A stretch of 64,000 nucleotides of DNA from Pararhodobacter sp. (GTDB taxonomy: Bacteria; Pseudomonadota; Alphaproteobacteria; Rhodobacterales; Rhodobacteraceae), in assembly GCA_020832545.1 (NCBI GenBank), contig JAFIEK010000009.1, positions 1-64,000 on the forward strand, read 5' to 3'. The first letter of the stretch is position 1. Every line of letters starts with the position of its first letter. A model generated the notes under the pieces. That model saw nothing but the letters and a program-made list of their open reading frames with translations, did not search any database and was not told the DNA's origin. Shown one piece after another: positions 57,626-64,000 of this stretch. A program made the translations under genes and the position numbers.

Positions 57626-60088
57626 ATGAGAACCATGCGCCCCATGACCGTTGACAACACCAAAGACACTCGCGGCGGCTGGATGGCCACGCCCTCTGAC
57701 AGCGACAGCGCGCAGATAACCGCCTGCACGCTGCGCACCGGAATTCTGAAGCATCTGGAATATTCGCAGGCCAAGGATCTGGATCATGCCAGTCTCTTTG
57801 ACATGCGCATGGCGCTGACCCTGGCGATCCGCGACCAGGTGATCGAACCCTGGTTTCGCGCCACCCGTGCAGCCTATGCCGCGCGCTCAAAGCGGGTTTA
57901 TTACCTGTCGATGGAGTTTCTGATAGGCCGCCTGCTGGAAGATGCGATCCTCAATCTGGGTCTTGGCGATGCCGCGCAGGAAGCGGTTGCAGGGCTTGGC
58001 CATGATTTCCGCGCAGTGCTGGATGACGAGCCCGACGCCGCGCTTGGCAATGGCGGGCTGGGGCGGCTGGCGGCCTGCTTTCTTGACAGCCTGTCCACCC
58101 TTGGCTGCCCCGCCTATGGCTATGGCATCCGCTATGAACACGGGCTGTTCCGGCAGGGCTTTCAGGACGGCCAGCAGATCGAAGAGGCCGAGGACTGGCT
58201 GCGCCAGCGCCATGGCTGGGAGTTTGAGCGGCCCGAGGCCGCCTTTCGCATCGGTTTTGGCGGTGAGGTCAGCGAGCAGGGCAAAACCGCCCTCTGGACC
58301 CCGTCCGACGCGGTGATCGCCAAGGCCCATGACACGCCGATCATCGGCTGGCAGGGCAAGTGGGCCAACACGCTGCGCCTGTGGGGGGCCGAGCCGATCC
58401 GCGCTTTTGACCTGACGGCCTTCAACAGCGGCGACTATGCCGGGGCGGCAGCACAGGAAGGGCTGGCGCGCACCATCAGCCGGGTGCTTTACCCCGACGA
58501 CACCACCGAGCAAGGCAAGGAGCTGCGCCTCAAGCAGGAGTTTTTCTTCACCGCCGCCTCATTGCGCGACATCCTGCGCCGGTTCCTCAGCGAGGAAGCT
58601 GATTTGCGACAGCTGCCCACGCGCGTGGCAATTCAGATGAATGACACCCACCCGGCCATCGCCGGGCCGGAACTGGTGCGCCTGCTCCTTGACGAACATG
58701 GTCTGGATTTCGACACGGCGGTGGACACCGCGCGCGGCTGCCTGGCCTATACCAACCACACCCTCCTGCCCGAGGCGCTGGAACGCTGGCCCGAAACGCT
58801 GATGGCCCGCGTGCTGCCGCGCCACATGCAGCTGATCGAACGCATCGACGACCAGCACGCCCGCCAGAACCCCACGCGCCGCGCCACGGTGCTGGAGGAT
58901 GGCGCGGTAAAGATGGGCGAACTGTCCTTCATCATGGCACACCGCGTGAACGGGGTCTCGGCGCTGCATACCGATCTGGTGAAATCGACCGTCTTCGCCG
59001 ATCTGCACCGCCTGCACCCTGAGCGGATTGTGAACCAGACAAATGGCGTAACCCCGCGCCGCTGGCTCAAGGGCGCGAACCCGGCGCTGGCCGCACTGAT
59101 CACCGACACAATCGGCACCGGATGGGAAGATGATCTCGAACGCCTGAGCGAGCTGGAACCGGCCATCACCCAGCCGGACTTCTGCGCTGCCCTCGCTGCG
59201 GTCAAGGATGCCAACAAGGCGCGGCTGGCCGACTGGCTGGGCAAGACCACCGGCCAGACCATCGACCCGGGCGCGATGTTTGACACGCAGATCAAGCGCT
59301 TTCATGAATACAAGCGCCAGCATCTGAACATTCTGGAAACCATCGCCCTGTGGCAAGAGATGCGCGCCGATCCGGGCGGAAACTGGGCACCCCGGGTCAA
59401 GATCTACGGCGGCAAGGCCGCGCCGGGATATGTCATGGCAAAAGAGATCATTCACCTGATCAACGCCGTCGGCTCGGTGATCAATGCCGATCCGCGCACA
59501 CGTGACCGGCTGCGCGTGGTCTATCCGGCAAATTACAACGTCAGCATGGCCGAAAAACTGATCCCGGCGACCGATCTGTCAGAACAGATTTCGACGGCGG
59601 GTAAGGAAGCCTCGGGCACCGGCAACATGAAGTTCGCGCTGAACGGCGCGCTGACCATCGGCACGCTGGACGGTGCGAATGTGGAGATCCGCGCGCTTGT
59701 GGGGGCAGAGAACTTCTTCCTCTTCGGCATGGATGCGGGCGAGGTGGTGGCGCGGCGCACAGCGCCCGACCACGCCGCACAGGCCATCGCCGCCAGCCCG
59801 CGCCTGCAAGCGGCGCTTGAGATGGTCGAATCGGGCGCCTTTTCAGGCGGGAACCGTGACACGTTCGCCGCGCTCTGCGCCAATCTGCGCGGGCATGACT
59901 ATTTCACCGTCTGCGCCGATTTCGACAGCTACTGGGACGCGCAGCGCGAGGTTGACAGCGTCTGGGCAGACCGTGAGCGCTGGACGACAATGGCCGCGCA
60001 CAACATCGCACGCTCGGGCTGGTTCAGCGCCGACCGGACGATCAAGGGCTATATGTCAGAGGTCTGGCAGATTGATCCGATGATCTGA
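57626..60088 (+). CDS. glgP: Glycogen phosphorylase
   Basis: Family GT35 enzyme releasing glucose-1-phosphate from glycogen. The 820-aa length is typical. The N-terminal part has VYYLSMEFLIGRLL and ALGNGGLGRLAACFLDSL. The active-site region has QMNDTHPAIAGPELVRLL and the PLP lysine motif GKEASGTGNMKFALNG followed by TLDGANVEI. GGAG precedes ATG 57626. The other glg genes are not in this window, so it stands alone. The 236-bp gap upstream holds no gene. Confidence 0.96.
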   Translation: MRTMRPMTVDNTKDTRGGWMATPSDSDSAQITACTLRTGILKHLEYSQAKDLDHASLFDMRMALTLAIRDQVIEPWFRATRAAYAARSKRVYYLSMEFLIGRLLEDAILNLGLGDAAQEAVAGLGHDFRAVLDDEPDAALGNGGLGRLAACFLDSLSTLGCPAYGYGIRYEHGLFRQGFQDGQQIEEAEDWLRQRHGWEFERPEAAFRIGFGGEVSEQGKTALWTPSDAVIAKAHDTPIIGWQGKWANTLRLWGAEPIRAFDLTAFNSGDYAGAAAQEGLARTISRVLYPDDTTEQGKELRLKQEFFFTAASLRDILRRFLSEEADLRQLPTRVAIQMNDTHPAIAGPELVRLLLDEHGLDFDTAVDTARGCLAYTNHTLLPEALERWPETLMARVLPRHMQLIERIDDQHARQNPTRRATVLEDGAVKMGELSFIMAHRVNGVSALHTDLVKSTVFADLHRLHPERIVNQTNGVTPRRWLKGANPALAALITDTIGTGWEDDLERLSELEPAITQPDFCAALAAVKDANKARLADWLGKTTGQTIDPGAMFDTQIKRFHEYKRQHLNILETIALWQEMRADPGGNWAPRVKIYGGKAAPGYVMAKEIIHLINAVGSVINADPRTRDRLRVVYPANYNVSMAEKLIPATDLSEQISTAGKEASGTGNMKFALNGALTIGTLDGANVEIRALVGAENFFLFGMDAGEVVARRTAPDHAAQAIAASPRLQAALEMVESGAFSGGNRDTFAALCANLRGHDYFTVCADFDSYWDAQREVDSVWADRERWTTMAAHNIARSGWFSADRTIKGYMSEVWQIDPMI

Positions 60089-60100
60089 CCGCACCTTTCC

Positions 60101-60140
60101 AAAAGGCCCCGGCGCGCCAGGAGACGAACGCGCCGGGGGC
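60101..60140. terminator. Stem-loop between convergent glgP and preA
   Basis: CCCCGGCGCG (60107-60116) pairs with CGCGCCGGGG (60129-60138) around a 12-nt loop. On the minus strand it is followed by GGCCTTTTGG. It is placed to stop both convergent transcripts. Confidence 0.65.
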
Positions 60141-60182
60141 ATGAGCCCCGAAGTGCCGGGGCCCATGCAGGGGGAGGGACGG

Positions 60183-61487
60183 TTACTCGGCAGCCTTGGC
60201 CATCGGGTTGTTGGGGTGCGTTGTCCAGTTGCCGTATTCAGCCGGCACCACCTCGCCCGTGCGCTCATCCAGCGCACCCGGGGCCACCCGCTCCATGGTG
60301 ATGCAGTTTTCCACCGGGCAGACGTTGACACAAAGGTTGCAGGCCACGCATTCATCATCCTTGACGGTGAACACGCGATCAGTCGACATGGCGATGGCCT
60401 GATGCGACGTATCCTCGCAGGCCGCAAAGCAGCGCCCGCAACTGATGCACAGGTCCTGATCAATCCGTGCCTTGGTGATGTAGTTCAGGTTCAGATACTG
60501 CCAGTCGGTGACATTGGGCACCGCGCGGCGCACCACCTGATCAGTTGCAGTAAAACCCTTCTCGTCCATCCACAGCGACAGCCCGGCGGTCAGTTCCTTG
60601 ATGATGCCAAAACCATAGGTCATCGCCGCCGTGCAGACCTGCACATTGCCCGCCCCCAGCGCCATGAACTCGGCGGCATCGCGCCATGTCGTGATCCCGC
60701 CGATGCCAGAGATCGGCAGGTCCGCCGTTTCCGGGTTGCGGGCGATTTCAGCGACCATGTTCAGCGCAATGGGTTTCACCGCCGGGCCGCAATAGCCGCC
60801 ATGAGTGCCCTTGCCATCGATCATCGGCTCGGGGCTGAAATCATCAAGATTGACCGAGGTGATCGAGTTGATCGTGTTGATCAGGCTCACCGCATCGGCC
60901 CCGCCCTTGAGCGCGGCCTCAGCCGGTTTGCGGATATCGGCGATATTGGGCGTCAGCTTGACGATGCAGGGCATGCGCGAGTGCTGCTTTACCCAGCGGG
61001 TCACCATTTCAATGTATTCCGGCACCTGCCCCACGGCCGAGCCCATGCCGCGCTCGGCCATGCCATGCGGGCAGCCGAAATTCAGCTCCACCCCGTCGGC
61101 CTCGGTGTCCTCGACATGTTTCAGGATCGCCTTCCAGCTTTCCTCATCGCAGGGCACCATCAGGCTGACGACCATCGCACGGTCTTTCCAGGCGCGTTTC
61201 ACCTGCTTGATCTCGCGCAGATTGATCTCAAGCGGGCGGTCGGTGATCAACTCGATATTGTTGAGCCCCAGTAACCGCCGGTCCGCGCCCCAGATCGCGC
61301 CGTAGCGCGGGCCGTTGACATTGACCACCGGCGGCCCCTCGGAGCCAAGGGTTTTCCAGACCACCCCGCCCCAGCCCGCCTTGAAGGCGCGCACGACGTT
61401 GTATTCCTTGTCGGTCGGCGGGGCCGAGGCCAGCCAGAACGGGTTGGGCGATCTGATGCCGGCGAAAGTGCTTGCAAGATTGGCCAT
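60183..61487 (-). CDS. preA: Dihydropyrimidine dehydrogenase subunit PreA
   Basis: Catalytic subunit of NAD-dependent dihydropyrimidine dehydrogenase, reducing uracil/thymine in the reductive pyrimidine pathway. The 434 aa comprise a dihydroorotate-dehydrogenase-like FMN barrel (NPFWLASAPPTDKEYN, VELNFGCPHGMAERGMGSAVG, ISGIGGITTWRDAAEF) and a C-terminal 2x[4Fe-4S] ferredoxin domain (CISCGRCFAACEDTSHQAI and CVACNLCVNVCPVENCI). GAGGG lies before the ATG. It is downstream of preT with a small unrelated gene in between. Confidence 0.95.
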   Translation of the reverse strand: MANLASTFAGIRSPNPFWLASAPPTDKEYNVVRAFKAGWGGVVWKTLGSEGPPVVNVNGPRYGAIWGADRRLLGLNNIELITDRPLEINLREIKQVKRAWKDRAMVVSLMVPCDEESWKAILKHVEDTEADGVELNFGCPHGMAERGMGSAVGQVPEYIEMVTRWVKQHSRMPCIVKLTPNIADIRKPAEAALKGGADAVSLINTINSITSVNLDDFSPEPMIDGKGTHGGYCGPAVKPIALNMVAEIARNPETADLPISGIGGITTWRDAAEFMALGAGNVQVCTAAMTYGFGIIKELTAGLSLWMDEKGFTATDQVVRRAVPNVTDWQYLNLNYITKARIDQDLCISCGRCFAACEDTSHQAIAMSTDRVFTVKDDECVACNLCVNVCPVENCITMERVAPGALDERTGEVVPAEYGNWTTHPNNPMAKAAE

Positions 61488-61508
61488 GGTTGTTGCCCTC
61501 GTATTTCT

Positions 61509-61877
61509 TCAGCGGTTAAGGCAGTCGGACGCAGTCGCGCCTTGCGGCAACCGTCGTGCGGTCCGAATGTGCCCGTCATTGTCAAACAATTCTAACGCCC
61601 CCGAGGCGCTTATGAAGAAGCCGTCACCGAAATCACTTTCTGGGTCGATAAAGCGGTTTGAAGCAATGACGCGCATTGAAACACGTCCAGACGATCCATC
61701 AAAGTACAACGTCTCGGCCACAACGTTCGTAGGTCCTTGGCGTACAAGATGGATGGCCGCCCGATATGAACCTTCCTGATCACACCACGTGCCAATGCTA
61801 CTTGCTTCAGCAGGTTGCTCTCCGAACGCAAGGAAAATGGCGAATACCGCGATGACCGCAATGAACCTTTTCCTCAT
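61509..61877 (-). CDS. Small secreted protein of unknown function between preT and preA
   Basis: A 122-aa protein with an N-terminal signal peptide (RKRFIAVIAVFAIFLAFGEQPAEA) and a soluble domain with two cysteines (GTWCDQEGS and ATASDCLNR), probably joined by a disulfide. I recognise no family. Its start codon overlaps the preT stop by 4 bp, so it is expressed with the operon. The base composition is clearly AT-richer than preT and preA, suggesting later insertion. Its role in pyrimidine catabolism is not evident. Confidence 0.65.
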   Translation of the reverse strand: MRKRFIAVIAVFAIFLAFGEQPAEASSIGTWCDQEGSYRAAIHLVRQGPTNVVAETLYFDGSSGRVSMRVIASNRFIDPESDFGDGFFISASGALELFDNDGHIRTARRLPQGATASDCLNR

Positions 61878-63217
61878 GTGTTCTCCCCAGTCAGCGCAGT
61901 GTGGATGTCTTCAGCCGCGTCGCGGCCCTGGGCGGTGGCGGTGACCGTCAGGTCCTCGCCGCCCGCTGCGCAATCGCCGCCCGCCCAGACGCCGGGCAGG
62001 CTGGTGCGCCCCTCCGCGCTGACCGCGATCTTGCCGCCCTCCAGCGCCAGTGCCTCGGGCACGCCTTCCAGCCGCTGGCCGATAGCCTTGAACAGCTGGT
62101 CCGCGCGCAGGCGGAAGGTTTCGCCGGTGGGTTCCAGCCCGGTTGGCCCGCTACGGGTATATCCAAACTCCACCTCGCGCACCGCGCCATTACCATGCAC
62201 ACTCAGTGGCATGGCGTTGGTGATGATCTTCACGCCCTCTTTCTGCGCATGATCCAACTCATAGTCTGAGGCCCCCATTGCGCCCCGGTCGCGCCGGTAA
62301 ACCATGCTCACATGCTCGGCCCCCAGAAGGCGCGACTGCACGGCGGCATCAACAGCTGTCATCCCGCCGCCGATCACCACCACATGGCGGCCGATGGGCA
62401 GGGTGGACAGATCGGTTGTCTGGCGCAGCTCGGCGATGAAATCGACCGCATTGCGCACGCCGTCCCGGTCCTCACCGGGCGCGCGCAGGGCATTGACCCC
62501 GGCCAGCCCCATGCCCAGAAACACCGCGTCATAATCCTTGCGCAGTTCTTCCAGTGTGATCTCGCCGCCCAGTGACTTGCCGGTTTCAATTCGGATACCT
62601 CCGATACCCAAGAGCCAGTCAACCTCAGCCTGCGCGATGCCACCGGCGGCTTTGTAGGCGGCGATGCCATATTCGTTCAGCCCGCCGGGTTTGGGCCTTG
62701 CATCGAACACCACTACCTCATGGCCCCTTAAAGCCAACCGGTGCGCACAGGCCAGCCCCGCGGGCCCCGCGCCCACCACCGCGACCTGCTTGCCAGTTGG
62801 CGCGGCGCGGGTGAAGGGATGATCGTTGCGCTCCATCAACGCGTCGGTGGCGTAGCGTTGCAGGCGACCGATCTCGACCGGCTGCCCCTCGGCGATTTCG
62901 CGCACGCAGGCGCCTTCGCACAGCGTTTCCGTGGGGCAGACGCGGGCGCACATCGCGCCCATGATGTTCTGATCAAAGATGGTGCGCGCGGCGGCTTCGG
63001 GCTGGCCAGCCTGGATCTGGCGGATGAACAGCGGGATATCGATGGCCGTGGGACAGGCGGTGATGCAAGGCGCGTCATAGCAGAAATAGCAGCGGTCAGC
63101 TGCGACGCGCGCTTCGTGGTCATCAAAACACGGGTAAAGATCGCCGAAATTGCTGGCAAGCTGGTCAGTGTCTAGACGCGCAGGCACAATGCCATCGGTC
63201 TGCGGGCAGTTGGTCAC
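61874..63217 (-). CDS. preT: Dihydropyrimidine dehydrogenase subunit PreT
   Basis: NAD(H)-oxidising flavoprotein subunit that passes electrons to PreA. From GTG 63217 (GGAGGT 7 nt upstream) it has 447 aa and resembles the glutamate synthase small subunit. It has N-terminal Fe-S cysteines (RCYFCYDAPCITACPTAIDI, CARVCPTETLCEGACVR), FAD-binding VAVVGAGPAGLACAHRLALRG and NAD-binding VVIGGGMTAVDAAVQS, with the terminal GVWAGGDCAAGGEDLTVTA. It is first of the pre operon, and a dyad lies upstream. Confidence 0.95.
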   Translation of the reverse strand: MTNCPQTDGIVPARLDTDQLASNFGDLYPCFDDHEARVAADRCYFCYDAPCITACPTAIDIPLFIRQIQAGQPEAAARTIFDQNIMGAMCARVCPTETLCEGACVREIAEGQPVEIGRLQRYATDALMERNDHPFTRAAPTGKQVAVVGAGPAGLACAHRLALRGHEVVVFDARPKPGGLNEYGIAAYKAAGGIAQAEVDWLLGIGGIRIETGKSLGGEITLEELRKDYDAVFLGMGLAGVNALRAPGEDRDGVRNAVDFIAELRQTTDLSTLPIGRHVVVIGGGMTAVDAAVQSRLLGAEHVSMVYRRDRGAMGASDYELDHAQKEGVKIITNAMPLSVHGNGAVREVEFGYTRSGPTGLEPTGETFRLRADQLFKAIGQRLEGVPEALALEGGKIAVSAEGRTSLPGVWAGGDCAAGGEDLTVTATAQGRDAAEDIHTALTGENT

Positions 63218-63271
63218 GGGCTACCTCCGGGCGTTGGGTTGCTGGTGTTCTTGTTTTGCCCAAGCTTGCCA

Positions 63272-63293
63272 CAGTTGGTATTTTTATCAACTG
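63272..63293. promoter_or_regulatory. Inverted-repeat operator candidate upstream of preT
   Basis: CAGTTGGTA-TTTT-TATCAACTG, 9-bp arms with one mismatch, in an AT-rich patch 55-76 bp before the preT start. It is probably a regulator site for the pyrimidine-degradation operon. The regulator is not in the window. Confidence 0.5.
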
Positions 63294-63370
63294 GTAAAAT
63301 ATATGCAGGCGCGGATTTAGCGGGTCGCAGCCGCTGAATGCCGCTTTTCTGCACATTTCCGCCCGGAAAA

Positions 63371-63395
63371 ACAAAAAAAGGGGGCATGAGCCCCC
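63371..63395 (-). terminator. Rho-independent terminator of eno
   Basis: GGGGGC-ATGA-GCCCCC stem-loop followed on the minus strand by CTTTTTTTGTTTTTCC, 24 bp after the eno stop. Confidence 0.88.
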
Positions 63396-63419
63396 CTTCT
63401 TCCCTCCCGTTGCGACAGT

Positions 63420-64000
<581 letters not shown>

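Overview
The window is a 64-kb stretch of GC-rich chromosome from an alphaproteobacterium, most likely of the order Rhodobacterales (Rhodobacter/Roseobacter relatives). The reasons are gene content and order: an ivd / LprI-like / mccB leucine-degradation cluster, RNase E with an insertion inside its S1 domain, an iscR-iscS-sufB-x-sufC-sufD-yip1-sufS cluster whose IscR lacks the usual cluster cysteines, a ureD-A-J-B-C-(DUF1127)-E-F-G urease cluster, and dctB/dctD. I see no prophage, transposase, CRISPR array or rRNA. It reads as ordinary core chromosome with a few odd insertions and a strikingly conserved family of repeats at gene 3' ends.

Layout. 1-22.3 kb is almost entirely minus strand. Listed in coordinate order it holds a possible mccA 5' end, mccB, an LprI-like protein, ivd, a cytochrome P450 coupled to a membrane alpha/beta hydrolase, ccdA, rne with a long leader, the dctB/dctD two-component pair, purQ, an arsR-permease pair, a glutathione transferase, tRNA-Val(CAC), lon, ribD, nrdR and an L,D-transpeptidase. 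22.5-28.9 kb (plus) has a degenerate EF-G paralogue, a PpiD-like chaperone, trpE and xthA. 29.2-32.3 kb (minus) holds two secreted proteins: a trypsin-like protease with four cysteine repeats and a protein made of four related repeats. 32.6-36.4 kb (plus) holds metG, a membrane alpha/beta hydrolase and a small conserved protein. 36.4-38.4 kb (minus) holds a DUF167 protein, a threonine-dehydratase-like enzyme and an alpha/beta hydrolase.

38.5-41.6 kb (plus) is the most interesting operon: a Gfo/Idh/MocA oxidoreductase, a DegT-type aminotransferase and a full-length LpxA homologue. This is the gene set expected for making UDP-2,3-diamino-2,3-dideoxy-glucose and acylating it for lipid A (GnnA-GnnB-LpxA). 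41.6-47.6 kb is the urease cluster, interrupted by a DUF1127 gene with its own terminator. 47.9-48.5 kb has a small membrane protein, an AT-richer gap and tRNA-Arg(CCG). 48.6-56.5 kb is the suf cluster with an IscR-type promoter. 56.7-60.1 kb (plus) has an alpha/beta hydrolase and glycogen phosphorylase. 60.2-63.2 kb (minus) is a reductive pyrimidine catabolism pair (preT, preA) with an AT-richer secreted ORF between them. The window ends inside eno.

The most notable non-coding structure is a repeat of about 60-70 bp present five times. Every copy sits downstream of a gene in the sense direction and ends in a GGGGGC-n3-4-GCCCCC-type hairpin, or in a GGGGGG/CCCCCC palindrome in the first copy. 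Two copies lie head to head between the convergent xthA and protease genes. Other supported signals are a heat-shock (sigma-32-like) promoter before lon, a duplicated ArsR operator, and palindromes upstream of ivd, preT and the EF-G paralogue.
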